Shown here piece after piece: positions 1-7,558 of a stretch of 64,000 nt of DNA (within the stretch, counting starts at the first letter, position 1; each line of letters opens with the position of its first letter). The notes beneath the pieces were generated by a model. It was not told where the DNA came from and did not search any database. It worked only from the letters and a program-made list of their open reading frames with translations. Position numbers and translations under genes: made by a program. The stretch covers positions 1-64,000 of the forward strand of contig CBFHHY010000007.1 of assembly GCA_965655795.1 (NCBI GenBank), written 5' to 3'. The DNA comes from TMED14 sp002167805 (GTDB taxonomy: Bacteria; Bacteroidota; Bacteroidia; Flavobacteriales; Schleiferiaceae).

Positions 1-1008
1 TGTATCAGGTTTATTTTGTCCGGAAATCCCGAAATATTGAAACTGGCTTTGGTTAGTTAGAGAAAACTTACCCCATTTCCAAATATTAATTAATTCAAGA
101 GATGATCCATTAGAGTAATTTGTATCAAGAATATCGCTTATAGCATTGGTATATGATTGATTGCTATAAAAAATACTTTGCCGAGTCTCTAAAGAGTAAT
201 TTCCTTTTGAGTAGCCCATTGAATTATTTAATTGTACTCTGCTATCTGTTTGATTAGCTCCCACTCGATACGCAGCTGTACTAGGCTCAGGAAGGCCCCT
301 ATTCATATTTACTCCATAAACTGATTGACTACTCCAAATCTTTGATTCCGGATTTATGGATCTGCTTAAAACGCTAAACTCAGACCTAGATCCTTGAGCA
401 CCAATTCTCTTCAATCTTTCTCCTAAATAATTAGAATATTTATAATTATGTGTCCATGCATCGTGTCCAAGTGATACAGAGATAGTTTGATTCTGATTAG
501 GATTGAAAAATGACCAATTTCCACCAATACCTAAACTTCCAATACTCGAAGTTGATAGTTGAATTAAATTTCTATTGCTCGGACGGCTTGAATATGTAGA
601 TCCTCCAAGGCCTGATCCGATTACAGGAGTTAAATCTCCAGCTGTATGGGAAAATATTTGACCATATCTGGGAATCAGGCTCACATCTACTACTCCCAAA
701 TCAGGGGATTGAAAAAGATGCCCATTAACTATAAATTGGGAATAATTTGAAGGTAATCCATCACGGTTAATAGTTATCGATGAACCAGGGCTAATTGCTC
801 TGACATCGGCTCCTCTCATTAAAGTTCCTATTGGATCGGAAGGAAGCCGATCCCATGTGGTTAGTAATTTCTTAGAAATCTTTGATTCTAAAAATAATGA
901 AGAGGATATTGGAACGGCATTTAGAACCAGAACTGTGTCCAGGCTATGGCCATAGGTTTTAGAACAAGAAACAATTAATCCAATAAGGATTATAAACTGC
1001 TTATGCAT
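1..1008 (-). CDS. TonB-dependent outer-membrane receptor, B12-type (partial, runs off window start)
   Basis: The reading frame opens with ATG at 1008 and stays open for 336 codons to base 1, so only the N-terminal part is present. It starts with a hydrophobic signal segment ending near a Ser-Cys. Residues about 35-130 look like a TonB receptor plug domain: a region with ...LMRGADVRAISPGSS..., then VNGHLFQSPDLG and an IP..GQIF...G stretch, followed by Gly/Ser/Asn-rich amphipathic segments typical of beta-barrel strands. A cobalamin riboswitch lies directly upstream on the same strand, so the inferred job is uptake of cobalamin or a related corrinoid (BtuB role). The plug is divergent, and the substrate call rests mainly on the riboswitch. 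The missing C-terminus lies outside the window. Confidence 0.8.
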   Translation of the reverse strand, partial: MHKQFIILIGLIVSCSKTYGHSLDTVLVLNAVPISSSLFLESKISKKLLTTWDRLPSDPIGTLMRGADVRAISPGSSITINRDGLPSNYSQFIVNGHLFQSPDLGVVDVSLIPRYGQIFSHTAGDLTPVIGSGLGGSTYSSRPSNRNLIQLSTSSIGSLGIGGNWSFFNPNQNQTISVSLGHDAWTHNYKYSNYLGERLKRIGAQGSRSEFSVLSRSINPESKIWSSQSVYGVNMNRGLPEPSTAAYRVGANQTDSRVQLNNSMGYSKGNYSLETRQSIFYSNQSYTNAISDILDTNYSNGSSLELINIWKWGKFSLTNQSQFQYFGISGQNKPDT

Positions 1009-1019
1009 AATTCTCTTCA

Positions 1020-1203
1020 GCGCTCTTCCCGGTGCTGACGGGCTTATGGTTGCGGGCAGGTCTTCTGACTAACTTCCCTTTAGGACGCCTTCCCGATTCG
1101 TGTCAGTGGCAATTATCCTGAAGCATTGAAGCATACAGCTGCGGGTACAGTTTTAGATTTACACTAAATTCCCTATTGTTTCTCTGTTTAGAAACCCGTC
1201 AAC
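1020..1203 (-). ncRNA. Cobalamin (B12) riboswitch
   Basis: Read on the minus strand this leader carries the conserved cobalamin-riboswitch core in order: ACCCGCAGCTGT (complement of 1135-1146), GCCACTGACAC (about 1100-1110) and a B12-box AGTCAGAAGACCTGCC (complement of 1055-1070). The B12 box ends about 47 nt before the receptor start codon at 1008. That spacing would suit control of translation start or of a short terminator; I see no strong poly-U terminator, so translational control is the better guess. By analogy with the family, adenosylcobalamin binding would shut off the receptor. Outer limits are approximate. Confidence 0.92.
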
Positions 1204-1207
1204 GTTT

Positions 1208-1215
1208 CAAAGGTA
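1208..1215 (-). promoter_or_regulatory. Bacteroidota -7 promoter box (TACCTTTG) for riboswitch/receptor
   Basis: The minus strand reads TACCTTTG, an exact match to the TAnnTTTG element. It would place the transcript start near 1203, immediately before the riboswitch core, so the riboswitch-receptor unit can be transcribed independently of the HMG-CoA lyase gene that ends 18 nt upstream. No clear -33 element was identified. Confidence 0.65.
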
Positions 1216-1233
1216 AAAAAAAGGAGATAAACC

Positions 1234-2097
1234 TTACAAAAAAAGATCTCTAGCTTCATTCATGGCCGCTTCGAGTGCAGTTGGATTTATACCATCATTC
1301 ACTTTCTCACTTGCCAAAAAAGTAATTAAAGACTCTGTCGATAAATTTCCGGAGAGATCATCAGCTGCAAATGGGCAACCACCAAAGCCTAAAAGAGCGG
1401 AGTCATATCTTCTAATCCCAGAATTCCACGCTTCTTTCAATAATGTTTGTCCTGAAGTATTAACCCCTGGAACATGCAGATGCAGTCCTAAATGGACACC
1501 CGATATATTCTCTTGAATTAGTCTGACCATTAGGTTTATAGATCCTTTTTTAGCCATAGCAACAGTATCACTCAAGGACAAGGCTTCAAAATGCGAAATC
1601 AATGAGATTTCACCAACTAGATCCAAAATTTCTTGGTTTGAAATATTCTCATCATATGGATTCCCAAAAGCCATTGACATGTATATGACTAATCTCTTAT
1701 TATTATCCTGGATTAAATCAGAATATTCCCGTAAGTCATTGATAGCTTGTTTTCTTGAACGGTTCGTATTACGTTTCTGAAAAGTCTCACTAGCTGAAAA
1801 AGGGTAGCCAATAATATCAACGGCTCTGTGATTTAAAGCATTCCTTACTCCTCTTTTATTCGCAGCAATAACTAGAAATTTATTTGATCCTTTCGATTCT
1901 AATAGCGAATCTAAAATAATCTTAGTATCTGCCATTTGAGGAATGGCTCTAGGTGAGACAAAGCTACCAATATCAATAGCGGAAAAACCGACAGGCATAA
2001 GACTTCTTAAATATCTAAGCTTTTCTTTTTTTGAAAATAACCTTGAATAGCCTTGCATGGCATCTCTTGGGCACTCTATGATCTCTATTTTATCCAT
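1234..2097 (-). CDS. Hydroxymethylglutaryl-CoA lyase
   Basis: A 287-residue TIM-barrel lyase that cleaves HMG-CoA to acetoacetate and acetyl-CoA, the last step of leucine breakdown. Diagnostic features are the catalytic PRD motif at 10-12, SFVSPRAIPQM at 45-55, the metal-binding LHLH at 205-208, and GGCPFA (240-244, with the flexible-loop Cys241) followed by GNLS at 250-253. Length fits bacterial MvaB-type enzymes (about 290-300). Its start overlaps the end of pyrD by 13 nt on the same strand, so the two are probably co-transcribed. The family includes other HMGL-like/DRE-TIM enzymes, but the Cys-containing GGCPFA loop points to the lyase. Confidence 0.9.
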   Translation of the reverse strand: MDKIEIIECPRDAMQGYSRLFSKKEKLRYLRSLMPVGFSAIDIGSFVSPRAIPQMADTKIILDSLLESKGSNKFLVIAANKRGVRNALNHRAVDIIGYPFSASETFQKRNTNRSRKQAINDLREYSDLIQDNNKRLVIYMSMAFGNPYDENISNQEILDLVGEISLISHFEALSLSDTVAMAKKGSINLMVRLIQENISGVHLGLHLHVPGVNTSGQTLLKEAWNSGIRRYDSALLGFGGCPFAADDLSGNLSTESLITFLASEKVNDGINPTALEAAMNEARDLFL

Positions 2098-3116
2098 GCC
2101 TTTTGAATATTATTGATCATTGAGGGACCATTATAAACAAAACCAGTGTAAATCTGAACCAGATCAGCACCTGCATTTCTCTTATCAATAACATCTTGGG
2201 CATTAAAAATGCCTCCGACACCGATAACAGCGGCTGAATCTCCAACAGCTTCCTTAATCCAAGCGACCACATCAGTGCTGTGGCGAGTAAGCGGTCTACC
2301 AGAAAGTCCCCCCGAGCCTGCATCTTTAATTCTATTCGCTTTGGTTTTCAATCCAATGCGATTGACAGTTGTATTCGTTCCAATAATTCCATTAAATCCG
2401 CATGTAACTGCCAGTCTAGATATAGATTGCACCTCTTGCTTGGACAGGTCTGGAGATATCTTTACTGCTAGGGGTCGCGGCTTTAAAGATTTACTATTGT
2501 CATCGCTTATTTTGGTAAGTAGGTTTTTTAAGACTTCTTCTTGCTGAAGCTCACGCAGACCAGGTGTATTTGGAGAAGATATATTTACAGTAAAATAGTC
2601 AACATAATCTCTTAAGTGAGACATCGAGGCGATATAATCATCGATAGCATTTTCATTATTTGTAATCTTATTTCTTCCCACGTTTCCTCCTACTACTCCC
2701 CAATTGGGATCTCTTTTCTTAAGCCTTCTTGATGCTGCAATACTTCCCTCATTATTGAATCCCATTCGATTTATCAGTGCATGATCTTCTTTTAAACGGA
2801 ATAGTCTTGGCTTATCGTTGCCGGGTTGACTTTTTGGAGTCAATGTTCCTACTTCAATATGGGAAAAACCCATCTGAAATAATCCTCTTATTACTTTGGC
2901 GTCTTTATCTAGCCCCGCTGCAAGTCCCACAGGGTGCCTGAAATTTAATCCCATTACTTGAACAGGGTTAGATTCAACATGTCCACTTAAAAGCTTTATC
3001 AAGCCCCTACCCAAATACGAATTTTGCAATAATTCCAATTGCCTAATTGTTATGTCATGGGCAGTTTCAGCCGACAACTTAAACAATAGTGGTCTTATTA
3101 AATTTGAGTAAAGCAT
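2085..3116 (-). CDS. pyrD: Dihydroorotate dehydrogenase (quinone), class 2
   Basis: A 343-residue flavoprotein that oxidises dihydroorotate to orotate in pyrimidine synthesis, passing electrons to membrane quinone. The N-terminal amphipathic stretch (about 1-45) is the membrane-associating extension of class 2 enzymes. NISSPNTPGLREL at about 178-190 contains the catalytic Ser of class 2 (class 1 has Cys there). GTNTTV and IGVGGIF are FMN-phosphate-binding segments near the C-terminus. It is the first gene of a pyrD-HMGL unit with its own promoter box at 3124-3131, and diverges from smpB 31 bp away. Confidence 0.97.
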   Translation of the reverse strand: MLYSNLIRPLLFKLSAETAHDITIRQLELLQNSYLGRGLIKLLSGHVESNPVQVMGLNFRHPVGLAAGLDKDAKVIRGLFQMGFSHIEVGTLTPKSQPGNDKPRLFRLKEDHALINRMGFNNEGSIAASRRLKKRDPNWGVVGGNVGRNKITNNENAIDDYIASMSHLRDYVDYFTVNISSPNTPGLRELQQEEVLKNLLTKISDDNSKSLKPRPLAVKISPDLSKQEVQSISRLAVTCGFNGIIGTNTTVNRIGLKTKANRIKDAGSGGLSGRPLTRHSTDVVAWIKEAVGDSAAVIGVGGIFNAQDVIDKRNAGADLVQIYTGFVYNGPSMINNIQKAWIK

Positions 3117-3123
3117 TCTTAAA

Positions 3124-3131
3124 CAAAAGTA
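3124..3131 (-). promoter_or_regulatory. -7 promoter box (TACTTTTG) for pyrD
   Basis: The minus strand reads TACTTTTG, an exact TAnnTTTG match, with 7 nt between the box and the pyrD ATG. The transcript would have almost no 5' leader. It lies only 4 bp from the opposite-facing smpB box, so RNA polymerase can probably occupy only one of the two at a time. Confidence 0.6.
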
Positions 3132-3135
3132 GGGT

Positions 3136-3143
3136 TAGATTTG
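3136..3143 (+). promoter_or_regulatory. -7 promoter box (TAGATTTG) for smpB
   Basis: TAGATTTG exactly matches TAnnTTTG and ends 4 nt before the smpB ATG. Since transcription starts about 4-7 nt after this box, the smpB mRNA is predicted to be leaderless. Confidence 0.6.
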
Positions 3144-3147
3144 CATT

Positions 3148-3588
3148 ATGGATCCTATTGTTAAAAATCGTCAAGCGCGTTTCTCTTATGCAATTGAAGA
3201 AACGTTCACTGCAGGAATACAATTATTAGGAACTGAGGTTAAAAGTATTCGCGAAGGCAAAGCGAATTTATCTGATAGCTACTGCATTTTGACAAACAAT
3301 AGGGAATTATGGGTTAAGAACCTTCATATTTCCGAGTTCAGACTCGGAACTAATTCAAACCACCTTCCACTTCGCGAAAGAAAACTTCTATTGAAGAAAA
3401 CTGAATTAAAAAAAATAGAAAAAATAACTAAAAATGTGGGGTTTAGTATTGTACCCCTAAAGTTATACTTTAATAAGAAAGGCTTGGTGAAGCTAGAAAT
3501 TGGTGTGGGTAAAGGGAAAAAAAATTATGATAAACGAGCGAGCATAAAAGAGCGTGAAATTGATAGAGAAACTAAGAAAGAAATATAA
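3148..3588 (+). CDS. smpB: SsrA-binding protein SmpB
   Basis: A 146-residue partner of tmRNA in trans-translation, the rescue of stalled ribosomes. The N-terminal KNRQARFSYAIEETFTAGIQLLGTEVKSIREGKANL segment is the tmRNA-binding OB-fold start. The C-terminal half has KGLVKLEIGVGKGKKNYDKR and then a basic tail (KEREIDRETKKEI), as expected for the helix that enters the decoding centre. Length is normal. The gene stands alone, diverging from pyrD and converging on pcm 7 bp away. No tmRNA gene was found in the window. Confidence 0.97.
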   Translation: MDPIVKNRQARFSYAIEETFTAGIQLLGTEVKSIREGKANLSDSYCILTNNRELWVKNLHISEFRLGTNSNHLPLRERKLLLKKTELKKIEKITKNVGFSIVPLKLYFNKKGLVKLEIGVGKGKKNYDKRASIKEREIDRETKKEI

Positions 3589-3595
3589 GGCAAGA

Positions 3596-4249
3596 TTATT
3601 TTGTGCTTACATTTTTTAACATCGGGACAAATCTAAAATTTCCCATACTCTCCTCTTTTAAAGTACCATCTTTATTAAACGTTATTCGTTTCATTATCTG
3701 ATCATCATCGGCACGCCCCAAAGGCATTAAAAGAACACCTTCAGGATTAAGCTGATGGACTAAGTCCATAGGAACTTCAGGAGCGGCGGCAGTAATTAAA
3801 ATTCCGCCAAAAGGCGCATAAGAAGGCATTCCTTTGTATCCGTCACCAAATTTTTGTGTGATCTTATATTTTAAATTCAGCAATAGGCTTTTTGAAAAAT
3901 CAAATAACTCTTTCTGTCTTTCAATTGAGTATACTTTGAATCCCATTTCGCATAAAACTGCAGCTTGATAACCCGACCCTGTGCCAATTTCTAAAACTTT
4001 TGAACCTCTCTCTAGACCAAGAGCCTGCGATTGAAAGGCGACCGTATATGGCTGACTTATGGTTTGATCTGCACGAATCGGAAATGCAACATCCTGGTAT
4101 GCAAATTGCTCAAACGAACTATCCAAAAAGACATGCCTAGGAACTCTATTCATTGCGGCAAGGACAGATTCATTTGTAATTCCCTTCGATCTTAGTTCAT
4201 CTATTAGATGATTCCTTTGACCTTGATGCTTTGCAGTATCTTGACTCAT
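3596..4249 (-). CDS. pcm: Protein-L-isoaspartate O-methyltransferase
   Basis: A 217-residue SAM-dependent methyltransferase that repairs isoaspartyl residues in damaged proteins. It shows the family core: VPRHVFL and AYQDVAFPI near the N-terminus, QTISQPYTVA as the substrate loop, VLEIGTGSGYQAAVL as SAM motif I, then a YSIER acidic-loop motif and GDGYKG. It converges with smpB and is divergent from the lipoprotein gene at 4296, whose promoter box lies just upstream. Length and motif order are typical of bacterial Pcm. Confidence 0.95.
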   Translation of the reverse strand: MSQDTAKHQGQRNHLIDELRSKGITNESVLAAMNRVPRHVFLDSSFEQFAYQDVAFPIRADQTISQPYTVAFQSQALGLERGSKVLEIGTGSGYQAAVLCEMGFKVYSIERQKELFDFSKSLLLNLKYKITQKFGDGYKGMPSYAPFGGILITAAAPEVPMDLVHQLNPEGVLLMPLGRADDDQIMKRITFNKDGTLKEESMGNFRFVPMLKNVSTK

Positions 4250-4283
4250 TTTGAGTTTGCAATTTACAATACCCTCTCTTTTC

Positions 4284-4291
4284 TACCTTTG
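4284..4291 (+). promoter_or_regulatory. -7 promoter box (TACCTTTG) for the lipoprotein/sugar-transferase operon
   Basis: TACCTTTG is an exact TAnnTTTG match ending 4 nt before the ATG at 4296. It also helps choose that start over the in-frame ATG at 4251, because the latter lies upstream of the box. Confidence 0.6.
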
Positions 4292-4295
4292 TCTT

Positions 4296-5210
4296 ATGAA
4301 TATTAATATTCGTTTCTCTTTATCACTACTACTTGTAGCTTTTCTATTGGGATGCGATACGAATACAGCGCAAAGAACTGCTTACTTAAGTGTAGATGAG
4401 TTAAAATTAGCATCAGACCCAACTGCCTCCTTTGGGAATTCCAGTTCAAAAATTACTTCTGCTTGGGTGAGCGTATCAGGAACTAATCTTGGCGCATTTG
4501 AACTACCCATGAATATCCCGGTCATTATTGACAGCAATGACATCTACGATATTCGAATTGAACCAGGAATTGATATTAATGGAATTTCAAGCTTCAGGGG
4601 CATCTATCCATTTTATAAACCTTTAGATATCCAATTAGCTCTTAAGCAGGGAGATGTTACAAATTTCCCTCAAGGATCAAAAAAAATTGTAGAATATGAT
4701 TTTAATTCAAATTTAGGAGAACTGGTTGTATTAAATCTCGAAGATTTTGAAGATGTTGGACGCAACTTAATACCTACGGATCAAAGTGATACCTCATGGA
4801 TATTAACTTCTAACCCTGATCTTAAATTCACTGCCCCACCAGGAGAAGGAAACATTTACAGTGGAATGGCAATTCTTGATACGGGCATTTCCAAATTTGA
4901 AGTTAGTAGCATTGAAAACTTTATTCTGCCAAAGGGGGGGAAAGATGTTTATATAGAATTTGACTACTGGACTACTAATCCAGTAACTTTTGGAGTCATA
5001 GCAGCAAACCCTGGACAGATCATTCAGATGCCTACAGCGACATTTTCATCGAATGAAAAATGGAATCACGGGTATATAAATCTGCTAACTGAGGTATCTG
5101 GATCGCCACTTGCAAGCTCTTTTAAGATATTTATGGGTTCGGCAAAGCTAAATAACGGAAAACTCGACACTGTTTTAGTCGATAACATTAGACTTATTTA
5201 TCGCCAATGA
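4296..5210 (+). CDS. Secreted lipoprotein of unknown function, coupled to an EPS sugar transferase
   Basis: A 304-residue lipoprotein. The start chosen gives MNINIRFSLSLLLVAFLLGC, a clean signal peptide with a lipobox cysteine at about residue 20; an upstream in-frame ATG at 4251 is less likely because of the promoter box between them. After the lipid anchor come two regions rich in beta-strand-like sequence (about 40-150 and 180-304), the second resembling a carbohydrate-binding-like beta sandwich, but I cannot name a family. The stop overlaps the start of the sugar transferase (ATGA at 5207-5210), so translation is coupled and a role in exopolysaccharide production or export is inferred from context only. 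Confidence 0.75.
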   Translation: MNINIRFSLSLLLVAFLLGCDTNTAQRTAYLSVDELKLASDPTASFGNSSSKITSAWVSVSGTNLGAFELPMNIPVIIDSNDIYDIRIEPGIDINGISSFRGIYPFYKPLDIQLALKQGDVTNFPQGSKKIVEYDFNSNLGELVVLNLEDFEDVGRNLIPTDQSDTSWILTSNPDLKFTAPPGEGNIYSGMAILDTGISKFEVSSIENFILPKGGKDVYIEFDYWTTNPVTFGVIAANPGQIIQMPTATFSSNEKWNHGYINLLTEVSGSPLASSFKIFMGSAKLNNGKLDTVLVDNIRLIYRQ

Positions 5211-6640
5211 CCATTAATAATAGCCAATTTAAATCATCTCAAAGATTATGGAGATCTATTTACATTTCCTTTGATTTTTTCATTGGCGGTCTCGCATATA
5301 CATTTTTATACTCTTATCGTAAATCAGTTATTGAGCCAGCTAGATTTGGCCTTGAAACCATGCATTGGGATGATTTTTATATCCTTGGAGCATTAATAAC
5401 CTCTTTTCTGTGGCTGTTTTCAATGGGAATGATAGGCTTGTATGCTAATCCAATAAGAAAATCGCGACTAAATGAGCTTAGCAGGGCAATTCAGTTATGT
5501 TTCGTTTTTTCTCTGATATATTTCTTGCTGTTTCTATTGAATGATTACGTGAAAAGCTATTCGGATTATTTTAGAACCGCAGGTGTTTTTTTCTTAACTC
5601 TATTTATTGGAACTCTGATGACTCGCTTAATTTTCGGTTATATAATTCAAAGAAGGATTATCAAAGGAAAATATTTTTTTCCAACCCTGTTAATTGGTTC
5701 TCGAATTGAGCTTGAAAAAAACATAAAAGCCCTCAAGAAGCACGGAATACGATCTGGAGAAAAATTTATCGGCTGGGTTAAGACAACAAATATTGACAAG
5801 AAAAATTTGGCCTCTGAATTTCCCATATTAGGAGAATTGAGTGATATTTCGAAAATAATTAACAAATTCAAAGTAACAGACTGTATTGTTGCACTCCCAC
5901 CTGAATCACAATCAAAGTTAACTTCATTAATTTTAGACCTCGAATCTTCGAATGTTAGAATCTTTATGATTCCAGACACCTATGGAATCTTATCAGGCCA
6001 AGTGAAAATCGACGAGCATGGAGTACCACTGCTCGAGTGGCACCTTGAGCCAATGACCCCATGGAGAAGAAATACAAAAAGGTTATTTGATATAGTTGTT
6101 AGCTTATTTTCTTTGATCGTCTTCTCCCCGATTTTTATTCTTATTGCATTAATGGTTCGAATGAGTGGTGCTCCAGTTTTTTTTACTCAGAAGAGATTAG
6201 GCAAAGAGCAGAGAGAATTTTCCATATTCAAATTTAGGACTATGCACGTTAATGCTGAAGAAACTGGACCACAATTAACAATTGACAAAGACGCTCGAGT
6301 TACACCAATTGGTAAATTTCTTCGTAAATATCGAATTGATGAGCTGCCTCAATTTCTAAATGTTTTGATCGGACACATGAGCATTGTGGGACCTAGACCA
6401 GAAAGATCTTTTTTTGCAAAAAAAATAATAAATCAAGCCCCTCAATACAGACACATTTATAAGGTTAGACCCGGTCTAACGAGCTGGGGTATGGTAAGGT
6501 ACGGTTACGCGAGCAGTGTAGAGGAAATGATTCATAGAATGAAATTTGATCTTATCTACATAGAAAACATGTCCATTTTTAATGACATGAAAGTTTTATT
6601 ATACACCATTTGGACAGTCCTGTTAGGGCGGGGAAAGTGA
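5207..6640 (+). CDS. Exopolysaccharide biosynthesis polyprenyl glycosylphosphotransferase
   Basis: A 477-residue inner-membrane enzyme that moves a sugar-1-phosphate from a nucleotide sugar to undecaprenyl phosphate, the first step of an exopolysaccharide or O-antigen repeat. Four or so hydrophobic segments occupy residues 15-150, a CoA-binding-like regulatory domain covers about 150-280, and after a further hydrophobic hairpin (KRLFDIVVSLFSLIVFSPIF) the catalytic bacterial sugar transferase domain follows with FFTQKRLG, FKFRTM, RKYRIDELPQFLNVL and MSIVGPRPE. This matches the WcaJ/WbaP-like layout. Its only operon partner is the upstream lipoprotein; glycosyltransferases and an acetyltransferase that could serve the same pathway are scattered elsewhere in the window. 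Confidence 0.93.
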   Translation: MTINNSQFKSSQRLWRSIYISFDFFIGGLAYTFLYSYRKSVIEPARFGLETMHWDDFYILGALITSFLWLFSMGMIGLYANPIRKSRLNELSRAIQLCFVFSLIYFLLFLLNDYVKSYSDYFRTAGVFFLTLFIGTLMTRLIFGYIIQRRIIKGKYFFPTLLIGSRIELEKNIKALKKHGIRSGEKFIGWVKTTNIDKKNLASEFPILGELSDISKIINKFKVTDCIVALPPESQSKLTSLILDLESSNVRIFMIPDTYGILSGQVKIDEHGVPLLEWHLEPMTPWRRNTKRLFDIVVSLFSLIVFSPIFILIALMVRMSGAPVFFTQKRLGKEQREFSIFKFRTMHVNAEETGPQLTIDKDARVTPIGKFLRKYRIDELPQFLNVLIGHMSIVGPRPERSFFAKKIINQAPQYRHIYKVRPGLTSWGMVRYGYASSVEEMIHRMKFDLIYIENMSIFNDMKVLLYTIWTVLLGRGK

Positions 6641-6660
6641 TCTCTACGTATCTTTAAGGA

Positions 6661-7548
6661 ATGAAAAAAATTACGATAATCGGTGCTGGCACAATGGGTA
6701 ATGGCATTGCCCACGTTTTTGCAATTCATGGGTTTAATGTAAAACTCTTTGACATACACAAAGAGTCTTTAGATCGAGCAATAAAAACAATCGAAAAAAA
6801 CATGTCTCGTCAGGTTGAAAAAGAATTATTAACCGCTACTGAAGCCAAATCATCGTTAGGAAATATTGAACTAATCAATGAAATGAATCTGGCTGTGGGG
6901 TCTGCTGACCTTGTCATAGAGGCAGCAACAGAAAATGAAGACTTAAAAATCGAAATATTTAAAGAAATCAGTAACCTTGTCTCTTCAGATACAATCTTAG
7001 CGACAAATACTTCTTCAATTTCGATAGGAAAAATTGCTGCCATCTCCAAGCATCCTGAAAATGTTATTGGAATGCACTTTATGAATCCAGTTCCAGTCAT
7101 GAAGCTTGTTGAAATAATAAGCGGGTATAAAACGTCGATAAAAACGAAAGAAACCGTTGAGGATTTATCTAAAAAACTTGGAAAAATTCCAGTCTCATGC
7201 AATGATTATCCTGGCTTTGTTGCCAATCGCATTTTAATGCCCATGATTAATGAGTCAATTCAATGTCTTCAAAATGGTGTTGCAGGTGTAGCCGAGATAG
7301 ATAGTATCATGAAGCTTGGAATGAGTCATCCCATGGGACCTCTTCAACTGGCTGACTTCATAGGTCTCGATGTTTGTCTGAGTATATTGAATGTGCTGCA
7401 TAAAGGCTTCGGTGACTCTAAATATTCCCCAAATCCGGTTTTAGTTAATCTTGTAACAGCTGGAGATACAGGGGTTAAATCTGGAAGAGGTTTTTATGAT
7501 TATTCTAATGGATTAAAAAACCCTACAGTATCTTACTATAACAACTAA
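6661..7548 (+). CDS. 3-hydroxybutyryl-CoA (3-hydroxyacyl-CoA) dehydrogenase
   Basis: A 295-residue NAD-dependent dehydrogenase of short-chain 3-hydroxyacyl-CoA. The N-terminal Rossmann fold begins with ITIIGAGTMGNGIA (GxGxxG). ATNTSSISI, then IGMHFMNPVPVMKLVEII hold the catalytic His and paired Glu, and YPGFVANRI opens the C-terminal dimerisation domain that ends with SGRGFYDYS. Length (about 285-295) fits the single-domain Hbd/PaaH family. A near-match promoter box (TATCTTTA, 6649-6656) lies 4 nt before the ATG. The C1 peptidase gene follows after 10 nt, probably in the same transcript, although no functional link is obvious. Confidence 0.95.
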   Translation: MKKITIIGAGTMGNGIAHVFAIHGFNVKLFDIHKESLDRAIKTIEKNMSRQVEKELLTATEAKSSLGNIELINEMNLAVGSADLVIEAATENEDLKIEIFKEISNLVSSDTILATNTSSISIGKIAAISKHPENVIGMHFMNPVPVMKLVEIISGYKTSIKTKETVEDLSKKLGKIPVSCNDYPGFVANRILMPMINESIQCLQNGVAGVAEIDSIMKLGMSHPMGPLQLADFIGLDVCLSILNVLHKGFGDSKYSPNPVLVNLVTAGDTGVKSGRGFYDYSNGLKNPTVSYYNN

Positions 7549-7558
7549 TTATTTATCA

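Noticed and set aside
1262..1516. 84-codon plus-strand frame inside the HMG-CoA lyase gene
   Set aside because: The minus strand carries a full-length conserved enzyme; the plus frame has no recognisable features.
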